Positions 1 through 5,664 of a DNA stretch of 6,106 nt are shown here, one piece after another. Where the stretch lies: assembly GCA_016203825.1 (NCBI GenBank), contig JACQMA010000178.1, forward strand, positions 1-6,106, in the 5' to 3' direction. The number at the start of each line of letters is the position of its first letter. Positions within the stretch are counted from its first letter, which is position 1. The stretch comes from Deltaproteobacteria bacterium (GTDB lineage Bacteria; UBA10199; 2-02-FULL-44-16). The notes under the pieces were generated by a model. The model did no database searches, was not told the DNA's origin, and worked only from the letters and a program-made list of their open reading frames with translations. The translations under genes and the position numbers were made by a program.

Positions 1-907
1 CTGTATGGAAGGGAGTGTTTCGGACCTCATCCGTGTCACCGAGGCCCTGCATGAAAAGAAGATTGCGGCCATTGCCGATCAGATTGCATCGCGAAAGTCC
101 GTTCGTTTGATTCTGATCGCCGGTCCATCCGCTTCGGGAAAAACGACGTTTGCCAAACGCCTCTCCATTCACCTCAAAATCCACGGCATCGAGCCGGTCG
201 AAGTCTCGCTCGATCATTATTATCGAGGGCGCGACGAGGTTCCGCGTCATCCTGATGGGAGTCTCGACTTCGAGTGCCTCGAAGCCATCAACGTCCCCCT
301 CATCAATGATCACCTCACGAAACTCCTCGCGGGAGAAGAAGTCACCAAGCCGGCCTATTCGTATCAGACGGGAACACCCAATCCGGCGAAGTCAAAACGA
401 CTGAAACTCGAACCCCATCAGGTTCTCATTATCGAGGGGATTCATGGCCTGAATGACGCCATCGGGACAACGATTGCCGCCGCACGCACATTTAAAATCT
501 ACGTCTCGGCCCTTACCCAACTCTGTATTGACTCCCACAATCGTATTTTTACGACCGATACGCGGCTCTGCCGTCGCATCGTGCGTGATCGCCTCTTTCG
601 TGGTTCTGTCGCTGCGGAAACCCTCACCTTGTGGCCGAGCGTTCGTGCCGGTGAAGACAAATACATCTTCCCTTATCAAGAAGGTGCCGATGTCATTTTT
701 AATTCGGCGCTGATTTATGAACACGCGCTCCTCAAACCTTATGCCGAGCGATTTTTGACGGAAGTCCCACGCGACCATCCTTCCTTTATGGAAGCAGCAC
801 GGCTCGCCCGTTTTTTTGGCTACTTCATCCCGATCCTTTCCGACGAAGTCCCGCAAACGTCGATCCTGCGCGAGTTCATCGGCGGAAGCGCATTTCAGTA
901 TAAATAA
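1..907 (+). CDS. Uridine kinase / nucleoside kinase, P-loop family, 5' end cut by window edge
   Basis: This is the ATP-dependent kinase part of the long bacterial uridine/nucleoside kinase family, cytosolic, expected to phosphorylate a pyrimidine nucleoside for salvage. Counting from the ATG at 5, the Walker A loop GPSASGKTT is at residues 40-48. A substrate-pocket motif VSLDHYY with D70 follows, then the Walker B-like LIIEGIHGL with E144, an arginine-rich lid RRIVRDRLFRG (190-200), and the family's C-terminal signature SILREFIGGSAF. The frame is open to base 1, and the stretch SDLIRVTEALHEKKIA before the P-loop is normally internal in family members of about 550 residues. Those carry an N-terminal TGS / threonyl-tRNA-synthetase-like region. 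I therefore infer that the ATG at 5 is internal and roughly half the gene lies to the left. The exact substrate cannot be read from sequence. The next gene starts 72 bases downstream on the same strand. Confidence 0.9.
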   Translation, partial: CMEGSVSDLIRVTEALHEKKIAAIADQIASRKSVRLILIAGPSASGKTTFAKRLSIHLKIHGIEPVEVSLDHYYRGRDEVPRHPDGSLDFECLEAINVPLINDHLTKLLAGEEVTKPAYSYQTGTPNPAKSKRLKLEPHQVLIIEGIHGLNDAIGTTIAAARTFKIYVSALTQLCIDSHNRIFTTDTRLCRRIVRDRLFRGSVAAETLTLWPSVRAGEDKYIFPYQEGADVIFNSALIYEHALLKPYAERFLTEVPRDHPSFMEAARLARFFGYFIPILSDEVPQTSILREFIGGSAFQYK

Positions 908-918
908 CCGAGTTCGCT

Positions 919-933
919 TGCCCTCTGAGGGCA
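919..933. other. Short perfect inverted repeat between kinase and SPFH genes
   Basis: TGCCCTC and GAGGGCA flank a single T. As RNA this would form about a 5-bp stem with a 5-base loop. No T-run follows, so it is a poor intrinsic terminator. It could be a processing site, an operator half, or chance. A weak promoter-like pair overlaps it: TTGCCC at 918-923 and TACAAG at 941-946, 17 bases apart. Confidence 0.25.
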
Positions 934-966
934 GACGTCGTACAAGCCCGCCTCGTTCCCTTCCAC

Positions 967-972
967 AGGAGG
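967..972 (+). promoter_or_regulatory. Shine-Dalgarno site of the SPFH/prohibitin gene
   Basis: A full AGGAGG lies 7 bases before the ATG at 980. It fixes that start over any upstream alternative and predicts efficient translation. Confidence 0.85.
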
Positions 973-979
973 TTCTTGT

Positions 980-1801
980 ATGGCAGACATTATCCCGGGT
1001 GTGAACATCAGTCGTCGACTGGTTGGTTTTATTGCGGGAGGATTGCTCGCACTGATCATCCTCTCGAAGGCCGTTGTGGTGATTCCCGCAGGTCACGTCG
1101 GCGTCGTCGAATTTTTCGGCAATGTCTACGACCGCTCGCTCGATCCCGGCATCCAAATCGTCAATCCTCTGGTCCGCGTCCACAAGATGAGCATTCGAAC
1201 GCAACAAGTCACCGAAGAGGCAATCGTTCCTTCTCAAGAGGGACTCTCGGTCAACATCGACCTCTCGGTCCTCTTCTCCCTCGATCCACGGAATGCCCCC
1301 GAGGTCTACAAAACCGTGGGGCTCAACTATGTGAACGTCGTCATTGAACCGCAAATTCGATCCGTCGTGCGCGGGGTCACGTCTGAGTATGATGCCAAGG
1401 CCCTCTACACGGCCGAGCGAGAAGTCGTTGCTGAAAAAATGTTTGAACACCTGAAACCCTTGATCGACCAGCGCGGCGTTCGTCTGGAGAAAGTGTTGCT
1501 GCGTGCCGTTCGACTCCCCGATATTCTTTCGACCGCCATCGAAAAGAAACTTGAGGCGGAACAACAGGCCGAGCAGATGAAATTTGTCCTCCAACGCGAG
1601 AGCCAGGAAGCAGAACGCAAACGCATCGAGGCGAAGGGAATCTCCGATTACAACAGCGGCGTAACACAAGGACTCACCGAAAACATCCTCAAGCTCCGCG
1701 GCATCGAAGCCACAAAGGCCTTGGCCGAGAGTACGAATGCAAAAGTTGTTGTGATCGGCTCCGGAAAAGACGGCCTGCCCATCATCTTGGGCCAGCCGTA
1801 A
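980..1801 (+). CDS. SPFH/prohibitin family membrane protein
   Basis: Complete 273-residue member of the prokaryotic prohibitin-like SPFH family. These are membrane-anchored proteins that form ring or cage oligomers and influence membrane organisation or membrane-bound proteases such as FtsH. The N-terminus has one hydrophobic segment at about residues 14-35, after a short basic stretch (SRRL). The SPFH domain follows from about 32 to 200: PAGHVGVVEFFG, then the LDPGIQIVNPL motif. A charged alpha-helical, probably coiled-coil stretch rich in E, Q, K and R lies at about 187-222. The tail ends with the family-typical KVVVIGSGKDGLPIILG. Length and both ends match full-length prokaryotic prohibitins, so the gene looks intact. 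It lies 72 bases after the kinase on the same strand and may be co-transcribed, although the two functions are not obviously linked. Its last 20 bases overlap the end of the opposing gene at 1782-2258. The specific client or protease partner cannot be inferred. Confidence 0.93.
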   Translation: MADIIPGVNISRRLVGFIAGGLLALIILSKAVVVIPAGHVGVVEFFGNVYDRSLDPGIQIVNPLVRVHKMSIRTQQVTEEAIVPSQEGLSVNIDLSVLFSLDPRNAPEVYKTVGLNYVNVVIEPQIRSVVRGVTSEYDAKALYTAEREVVAEKMFEHLKPLIDQRGVRLEKVLLRAVRLPDILSTAIEKKLEAEQQAEQMKFVLQRESQEAERKRIEAKGISDYNSGVTQGLTENILKLRGIEATKALAESTNAKVVVIGSGKDGLPIILGQP

Positions 1802-2258
1802 CGAGGTGGAGTTTTTCGCGGAGGCCAAAGTCAAAACCATCGAGAATGGGGATGTCGAGCGCGACGATCCGCTGCATGACAGGGTCATGCGGAAATTCTG
1901 CCTTGATCTCCTGAGCCCACTCGAACGACTTCAAAATTTCTTCCACCAGATAATCGACGTGAGGTCGATCACTCTCTGAGAGGGGAAGGCCCTCAGCACG
2001 TTCCATGAGCATCGTGGCCAAGGCTGCGCAAAAATCAGGTTCCCGATCGGCTTCAAGTCTCAAAAAGTGTTCAAGCACCAGACGACTCACAATCTTCCGC
2101 AGACTTGTCATAGCATCATACAGACGCTCAACGGGACGCTCCAAACTTCGTTCCACGAGGTAATACTCAACCATCGCCAGCAGATGCCTGACTTCTGCTT
2201 CCAGCGAATGGGGCGGCAGAGACTCCACAATAGGAACAGTTTGAAGCGCAGGTTTCAT
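1782..2258 (-). CDS. Hypothetical protein, third gene behind prpBC
   Basis: I do not recognise this 158-residue protein. It appears soluble, with no signal peptide or membrane span, and is mostly alpha-helical and acidic. Long amphipathic stretches lie at about residues 18-68 and 100-125, and there is a single Cys in the middle. No catalytic motif is visible. Support for a real gene: it fills the whole space between prpC and the SPFH gene, its codons resemble the neighbouring genes, and its ATG lies 19 bases after the prpC stop on the same strand. That spacing implies one transcript with prpB and prpC. No clear Shine-Dalgarno sequence precedes the ATG, so translation may be coupled to the end of prpC. 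Its stop codon lies inside the 3' end of the convergent SPFH gene. A role in propionate metabolism is only guilt by association. Confidence 0.72.
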   Translation of the reverse strand: MKPALQTVPIVESLPPHSLEAEVRHLLAMVEYYLVERSLERPVERLYDAMTSLRKIVSRLVLEHFLRLEADREPDFCAALATMLMERAEGLPLSESDRPHVDYLVEEILKSFEWAQEIKAEFPHDPVMQRIVALDIPILDGFDFGLREKLHLVTAGPR

Positions 2259-2277
2259 ACGACATTATTGTAGCAAA

Positions 2278-3420
2278 CTAAGAACGTTCCGCCAAGGGAA
2301 CATATGGCTGGAGCGCTGGGCCCTCGTAGATCGACGATGGTCGGATCAGCCGATTGTGATCGAGTTGCTCGATCACATGTGCCGTCCAGCCGCTCATGCG
2401 GGCAACGGCAAAAATCGGCGTGTAGAGGGGAATCGGGATCCCCATTTGGTAGTAAATCCATGCGGATGGAAGATCGACATTGGGATAAATATTTTTCTCC
2501 CGAACCATCACGCGCTCCATCGTGTCGGCCATCTCATACCACGAGAGATCTCCCTTCGCCTGCGCATATTCCTTGCCGAGCGTTTTGAGGGTCGGGACAC
2601 GACTATCGCCCTTCTTGTAGACTCGATGGCCAAACCCCATGAGCTTGTCTTTGCGCGCAATCGCGTCGAGGACATACTTTTCGGCCTTCGCAGGATTGCC
2701 GATGGAAAGCATCGTCTCCATGGCGGCTTCATTCGCCCCACCATGCAGCGAGCCCTTGAGTGTTCCAATACCAGCGACAACGGAACAATAGATATCGGCA
2801 AGCGTCGAGGCCGTCACACGGCAGGCAAAGGTCGAAGCGTTGAATCCATGTTCGGCGTACAAAATAAGGGAGGCATTGAAGACGCGCTCCGTGAGGGCAT
2901 CGGGTGCCTTGCCCTGAAGCATGAAAAGAAAATTGGCGGCGAGCGAGAGTTTCGGATCAGCTGGGATCGGTTCTTGACCCTGAAGGATCCGCCAACTTGC
3001 CGCAACAACGGAAGGAACCACGCCCATCAAGCGCATCGCCTTGCGGAGATTGGCATCATGCGACAGATCATCCAGATCAGGATCGCTTCCCGAGAGACAC
3101 GAGATCGCCGTTCGAAGTGCATCCATCGGATGTGTTTTTTTGGGAAGGGTGCGGAGAATCGTGACAACTTCTTTGGGAAGTGCGGCGCACTCTCGAAGTT
3201 TCGAAGTAAAAGTACGATACTCCGCCTGCGAGGGAAGATGACCGACGACCAAGAGGTGCGCCACCTCCTCAAATGACGCCTTCCGCGCAAGTTCGGTCGC
3301 GTCATACCCGCGATACACCAAAACCTGCTTTTCCGGATCGACGCGCGCAATCTTGGAAACACCGGCAACCACGCCTTCAAGACCGGGGCTATAATTGGGA
3401 TATTGTTTTTCTTCGGCCAT
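2278..3420 (-). CDS. prpC: 2-methylcitrate synthase / citrate synthase
   Basis: 380-residue citrate-synthase-fold enzyme, cytosolic, near the length of E. coli PrpC. Expected reaction: propionyl-CoA plus oxaloacetate to 2-methylcitrate; many members also accept acetyl-CoA. Visible family landmarks are YRGYDATELA near residue 36, SFEEVAHLLVVG, the THPMDALRTAIS segment, LYAEHGFNAST with H191, SLHGGANE with catalytic H226, MGFGHRVYK with catalytic H265, NVDLPSAW with catalytic D316, and the substrate arginines in VARMSGW (R340) and NRLIRP (R360). All three catalytic residues are present. The short, type II-like length, the YAEHGFNASTF and SHPMD-like motifs, and the prpB gene 45 bases upstream on the same strand favour methylcitrate synthase over a housekeeping gltA. 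Substrate preference is an inference and a dual citrate/methylcitrate role is possible. The start is supported by a purine-rich ribosome site. Confidence 0.9.
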   Translation of the reverse strand: MAEEKQYPNYSPGLEGVVAGVSKIARVDPEKQVLVYRGYDATELARKASFEEVAHLLVVGHLPSQAEYRTFTSKLRECAALPKEVVTILRTLPKKTHPMDALRTAISCLSGSDPDLDDLSHDANLRKAMRLMGVVPSVVAASWRILQGQEPIPADPKLSLAANFLFMLQGKAPDALTERVFNASLILYAEHGFNASTFACRVTASTLADIYCSVVAGIGTLKGSLHGGANEAAMETMLSIGNPAKAEKYVLDAIARKDKLMGFGHRVYKKGDSRVPTLKTLGKEYAQAKGDLSWYEMADTMERVMVREKNIYPNVDLPSAWIYYQMGIPIPLYTPIFAVARMSGWTAHVIEQLDHNRLIRPSSIYEGPALQPYVPLAERS

Positions 3421-3423
3421 ACG

Positions 3424-3432
3424 CCTTCCTCT
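3424..3432 (-). promoter_or_regulatory. Shine-Dalgarno site of prpC
   Basis: On the minus strand AGAGGAAGG precedes the ATG at 3420. The GAGG core sits 7 bases upstream, which fixes the start. It lies in the 45-base gap after the prpB stop, so prpC has its own ribosome entry within the shared transcript. Confidence 0.7.
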
Positions 3433-3465
3433 CGCACCCTTTCGTCACCTGTCTTTTGTTGAACG

Positions 3466-4296
3466 TCAAGGGGTGTATTTCAAAAGCTGATACAGCTCAG
3501 CCCGCGTCTGCATACGAGGAAGCAACCCCTGCTGGGTCCCTCGTGTCTTGAGTTCGGCAAGTGCCTCTTGGATGGTCTTTGCCGAGATCCGAAAGAGGGT
3601 CATGGGAAAAATGACCATGTTGTAGCCCCATGCTCTAAACTCATCGACCGTGAAAGAGGGCGTCTTTCCAAACTCCGTCATGTTGGCCAACAAGGGAATG
3701 TCGATGGCCTTGCGAAAGGCACGAAACTCTTCTTCCGATTGGAGCGCCTCTGCAAAAATGGCGTCCGCGCCAGCGGCGACATAGGCCTTGGCGCGCTCGA
3801 TGGCAGACTCAAGGCCCTCCACCGCTCGAGCATCCGTGCGAGCGATCACGAGAAAATCGGGCTCGCTCTTTCCCTTTGCCGCTGTTTCGATCTTGGCGGC
3901 CATGGCATCGATGGTGACGAGTTTTTTTCCCTCGAGGTGTCCGCAGCGTTTGTCGGTCCATTGGTCTTCAAGGTGAATGCCCGCGATCCCTGTGGACTCA
4001 AAAGCACGAACCGCCTTTGCCATCCCCTTCGGACCGCCAAATCCGGTGTCGGCGTCCGAGATCCCGGGAATGGCGACGGCTTGATCAATGCGGGCCGCAT
4101 GCTCCGTGGCCTCCTTGAGTGTCGTCAGCCCAACGTCCGGACGGCCAAACACGGCATTGGCAAGCCCTGCCCCCGAAACATAGTAGGCAGCGAAGCCTGC
4201 GGCCTCGACGAGCATGGCCGCATAGGCATTAAAGACCCCCGGCATCACAACCGTTCCTCCAGCCAGGAGTTTTCGAAATTGAGCCGTTTTCTTCAT
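3466..4296 (-). CDS. prpB: 2-methylisocitrate lyase (isocitrate lyase / PEP mutase superfamily)
   Basis: 276-residue Mg2+-dependent lyase of the methylcitrate cycle. It cleaves 2-methylisocitrate to pyruvate and succinate in the cytosol. With the ATG at 4296, the visible motifs are SGAGLA (41-46), metal-binding DADTGFGG with D81 and D83, HLEDQ with E110 and D111, the catalytic KRCGH loop with C118 (116-120), IARTDA with R153, LLANMTEFGKTP (202-213), and the C-terminal MQTRAELY shared with E. coli PrpB. KRCGH and the terminal motif favour PrpB over PEP mutase, carboxyphosphonoenolpyruvate mutase or oxaloacetate decarboxylase relatives, and prpC directly downstream agrees. The frame extends upstream to a GTG at 4365, but the extra 23 residues do not resemble the family. 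Family homology begins at MKKTAQFRKLL, although no strong ribosome site precedes that ATG. It is the first gene of the probable prpB-prpC-unknown operon, and I see no convincing promoter upstream on this strand. Confidence 0.9.
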   Translation of the reverse strand: MKKTAQFRKLLAGGTVVMPGVFNAYAAMLVEAAGFAAYYVSGAGLANAVFGRPDVGLTTLKEATEHAARIDQAVAIPGISDADTGFGGPKGMAKAVRAFESTGIAGIHLEDQWTDKRCGHLEGKKLVTIDAMAAKIETAAKGKSEPDFLVIARTDARAVEGLESAIERAKAYVAAGADAIFAEALQSEEEFRAFRKAIDIPLLANMTEFGKTPSFTVDEFRAWGYNMVIFPMTLFRISAKTIQEALAELKTRGTQQGLLPRMQTRAELYQLLKYTP

Positions 4297-4434
4297 GAGA
4301 ACACGGTAAAAACCTGAAGCCCCCCGAGAAGACAAGAAAATTCCCACTGCAGCGTTTTTGGTCACTTCTGACGAAAATCATCCACTTTTTGAAAACCATC
4401 TTTCCTAAGTCCGCGTTTTTTCGATCCCCATTTC

Positions 4435-4450
4435 TGGCACGCCAATTGCT
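4435..4450 (+). promoter_or_regulatory. Sigma-54 (RpoN) -24/-12 promoter for the ComEA-like gene
   Basis: TGGCACGCCAATTGCT matches the RpoN consensus TGGCACG-N4-TTGCW at every fixed position. The invariant GG (4436-4437) and GC (4448-4449) are separated by the required 10 bases. Predicted transcription starts near 4460, giving a leader of about 80 bases before the ATG at 4542. Sigma-54 promoters need an ATP-dependent enhancer-binding activator, normally bound 80-150 bases upstream, which here would fall within or just before the start of prpB. No activator site could be identified with confidence. Confidence 0.8.
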
Positions 4451-4475
4451 TTTAGGAAAACCACACGTGCACGAT

Positions 4476-4496
4476 GGATCGGGTTCCGGATCCCGA
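4476..4496 (+). other. Overlapping alternative stem-loops in the ComEA-like leader
   Basis: Two mutually exclusive short pairings are possible in the predicted leader RNA: GGATC (4476-4480) with GATCC (4489-4493), and TCGGG (4479-4483) with CCCGA (4492-4496). Both are 5-bp stems of modest stability about 45 bases before the start codon. Chance is a reasonable explanation. Confidence 0.25.
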
Positions 4497-4541
4497 AAGA
4501 AAAGATGTCCCAACCAACACCAAAGAAAGAGAGGAAACAGC

Positions 4542-4901
4542 ATGAAGAGCACGAGCAGAACACGTATGACACGTTTGATCACCGCCATGGCGCTGATGAC
4601 GGCACTTGCCCTCAATGCGTCGGCGGCAACAAAGAAAACGTTTTCAGGTACCGTCAATCTGAACACCGCCGGTGTCGCAGAATTGATGCAGCTTCCGGGC
4701 ATTGGCAAGGCCAAGGCCCAAGCCATCATTGATTATCGCTCGACGCATCCCTTCGCCCAGAGTTCTGAACTCAAAGCGGTGAAAGGAATCGGCGATAAAC
4801 TGTATGCCCAGCTTGAACCGTTCATCACGGTCAGCGGAGCATCCGTCGTGACGACGAAATCCGTGGAATCAAATCCTGGCGCGGCGAAGGTCTCGAAATA
4901 A
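4542..4901 (+). CDS. Secreted ComEA-like helix-hairpin-helix DNA-binding protein
   Basis: 119-residue exported protein of the ComEA type, which in Gram-negative bacteria binds incoming double-stranded DNA in the periplasm and ratchets it inward during natural transformation. Residues 1-28 form a signal peptide: a basic start, a hydrophobic core about 11-25, and a likely cleavage after NASA. The mature protein has VNLNTAGVAELMQLPGIG, giving the first hairpin at about 51-62, then a second hairpin VKGIGDKLYAQL at about 80-91. That is the paired (HhH)2 arrangement of ComEA. A Ser/Thr/Lys-rich tail follows. The frame is open upstream to 4389, but the ATG at 4542 is preceded by GAGGAA with 6-base spacing and begins the signal peptide, and the sigma-54 promoter lies inside the would-be extension. 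No other competence gene is in the window. A secreted nucleoid-type or DNA-repair HhH protein cannot be excluded. Confidence 0.88.
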   Translation: MKSTSRTRMTRLITAMALMTALALNASAATKKTFSGTVNLNTAGVAELMQLPGIGKAKAQAIIDYRSTHPFAQSSELKAVKGIGDKLYAQLEPFITVSGASVVTTKSVESNPGAAKVSK

Positions 4902-4918
4902 CTCGGGGCCATTCTCGC

Positions 4919-4961
4919 AGGGGAAAACCCGGTGGGCATCGTGCCCACCGGGCCTACCCCT
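4919..4961. terminator. Strong two-tier stem-loop after the ComEA-like gene
   Basis: CCCGGTGGGC (4928-4937) pairs perfectly with GCCCACCGGG (4943-4952) around the loop ATCGT. AGGGG (4919-4923) pairs outside it with CCCCT (4957-4961), across a 4-by-4 internal loop. It starts 17 bases after the stop codon, as a terminator would. The rightward transcript has no U-run after it, but the leftward transcript has UUUU straight after the inner stem. It may therefore be an RNA-stabilising or attenuating hairpin, a leftward terminator, or a copy of a dispersed palindromic (REP-like) element. Confidence 0.5.
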
Positions 4962-4971
4962 TAAAAAAGAA

Positions 4972-5004
4972 GGTGTTGCCGCATACACCAAAAGAGGGTA
5001 TTCT
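4972..5004 (+). promoter_or_regulatory. Candidate vapBC promoter and operator
   Basis: TTGCCG (4976-4981) and TATTCT (4999-5004) are separated by 17 bases, a plausible but imperfect sigma-70 pair. The inverted repeat GGTGT (4972-4976) and ACACC (4985-4989) overlaps the -35 element, where a VapB-VapC autorepressor could bind. If the promoter is real, transcription would start near 5011. That would make the second in-frame ATG at 5014 nearly leaderless and put the ATG at 5005 outside the message. Confidence 0.35.
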
Positions 5005-5223
5005 ATGCACATCATGGCACGAACCAACATTGAACTCGATGACCGACTGATTCGTGAGGGGATGAAGCTCACGGGTATTCGCACAAAGCGTGAACTCGTC
5101 CATCAGGCGCTCGACAACTATATCCGCAAACAACGACTCAAAGACTTCCTGAAACTCCAAGGACAAGTGAGCTGGTCGGGAAATCTCAAACACATGCGAC
5201 GCAGTCGAACATGGTCCTCGTAG
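5005..5223 (+). CDS. vapB: VapB-family antitoxin
   Basis: 72-residue antitoxin of a type II toxin-antitoxin pair. It should bind and neutralise the VapC RNase and, with it, repress its own promoter. The N-terminus ARTNIELDDRLIREGMKLTG forms the beta strand and first helix of a ribbon-helix-helix DNA-binding domain. TKRELVHQALDNYIRKQ supplies the second helix. The C-terminal tail GQVSWSGNLKHMRRSR matches the usual VapB toxin-binding tail pattern (G-x-x-x-W-x-G-x-L-x-x-M-R). The ATG at 5005 has GAGGG six bases upstream. The in-frame ATG at 5014 (MARTNIEL) gives the more typical family N-terminus and remains an alternative. The end overlaps vapC by 13 bases, so the two are translationally coupled. 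The pair is complete, with both key regions visible. Confidence 0.88.
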   Translation: MHIMARTNIELDDRLIREGMKLTGIRTKRELVHQALDNYIRKQRLKDFLKLQGQVSWSGNLKHMRRSRTWSS

Positions 5224-5624
5224 ATACGAGCGTTTGGATCGACTTTTTTCGTAAGAGCCGCACCGCAGAAGCGAAGGCCCTCGCAACCCTTATTGCTTCC
5301 GAACAAGACATTGCTACGTGCGGCGTCATCCGCCAGGAAATCCTCCAAGGTATTCGTGATGACCTTATGCTCAGAAGGGTACGAGCGCTCCTTGATCAGA
5401 TGCATTACCTTCCCCTTGAAGAGCCAAGGACATTTGATGAAGCAGCGGATATTTTTCGACAAGCACGTCTGGCAGGAAAAACGCTACGTCGCCCTCTTGA
5501 CTGTATTATCGCAGCCATCGCCATGAGATGGAATGTCCAGCTTCTCCAACGAGATCATGATTTCACAACAATCGCAATCGTCGCGCCTCTTCTTAAACTT
5601 CTGGATATTGATCAAAAAACTTAA
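5211..5624 (+). CDS. vapC: VapC-family PIN-domain ribonuclease toxin
   Basis: 137-residue PIN-domain toxin, a Mg2+-dependent endoribonuclease. Family members cut tRNAs or rRNA and stop translation when the antitoxin is degraded. The acidic active site is intact: D5 in MVLVDTSVWIDFF, E43 in IRQEILQG, D97 in RPLDCIIAAIAM, and D115 with D117 in LLQRDHDF. Length is normal. The start codon lies within the last codons of vapB, 13 bases before its stop. No strong ribosome site precedes it, which fits translation dependent on the upstream antitoxin. The RNA target cannot be read from the sequence. An intact active site next to an intact antitoxin suggests a functional module. A GC content lower than that of the genes at the left suggests it may be acquired. 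Confidence 0.92.
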   Translation: MVLVDTSVWIDFFRKSRTAEAKALATLIASEQDIATCGVIRQEILQGIRDDLMLRRVRALLDQMHYLPLEEPRTFDEAADIFRQARLAGKTLRRPLDCIIAAIAMRWNVQLLQRDHDFTTIAIVAPLLKLLDIDQKT

Positions 5625-5627
5625 ATC

Positions 5628-5656
5628 TTGCACTTGCGAACCTCGTTGCTTAAATA
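5628..5656 (+). promoter_or_regulatory. Candidate sigma-70-type promoter of the truncated outer-membrane gene
   Basis: TTGCAC (5628-5633) and TAAATA (5651-5656) are spaced by 17 bases, just after the vapC stop. The expected transcription start near 5663 is almost at the ATG (5665), implying a leaderless or near-leaderless message. This fits the lack of any Shine-Dalgarno sequence there. The support is consensus matching only. Confidence 0.35.
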
Positions 5657-5664
5657 GTTCGTTG

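Larger units (their letters stand above)
4297..4541. other. Divergent intergenic region between prpB and the ComEA-like gene
   Basis: This 245-base spacer carries the leader of prpB (leftward) and the promoter and leader of the ComEA-like gene (rightward). The rightward sigma-54 promoter is at 4435-4450. A GTCA-N4-TGAC inverted repeat sits at 4361-4372, and GAAAACCA occurs twice, at 4391-4398 and 4456-4463. No convincing sigma-70 or sigma-54 promoter for prpB was found on the minus strand. Confidence 0.6.

Noticed and set aside
392..1888. A 498-codon open frame on the minus strand across the kinase and SPFH genes
   Set aside because: It lies antisense to two genes with clear family motifs, shows no recognisable domain, and its composition reflects mirrored codon bias. 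It is a shadow frame.
2356..3276. A 306-codon open frame on the plus strand inside prpC
   Set aside because: It is wholly antisense to a citrate-synthase-fold gene with all catalytic residues. It is rich in R, H and C without domain signals.
3568..4317. A 249-codon open frame on the plus strand opposite prpB
   Set aside because: It is antisense to the well-supported prpB, with no motif of its own.
4297..4365. Extended prpB start at GTG 4365
   Set aside because: The additional 23 residues do not resemble the family, and homology starts at the ATG at 4296.
4297..4440. A sigma-54 promoter for prpB on the minus strand, as in enteric prp operons
   Set aside because: No GG-N10-GC pair with acceptable flanks was found. 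The nearest candidate has 11-base spacing and a poor -24 context.
4389..4541. Extended start of the ComEA-like gene at 4389
   Set aside because: The extension contains the sigma-54 promoter and would bury the signal peptide. The ATG at 4542 has a good ribosome site.
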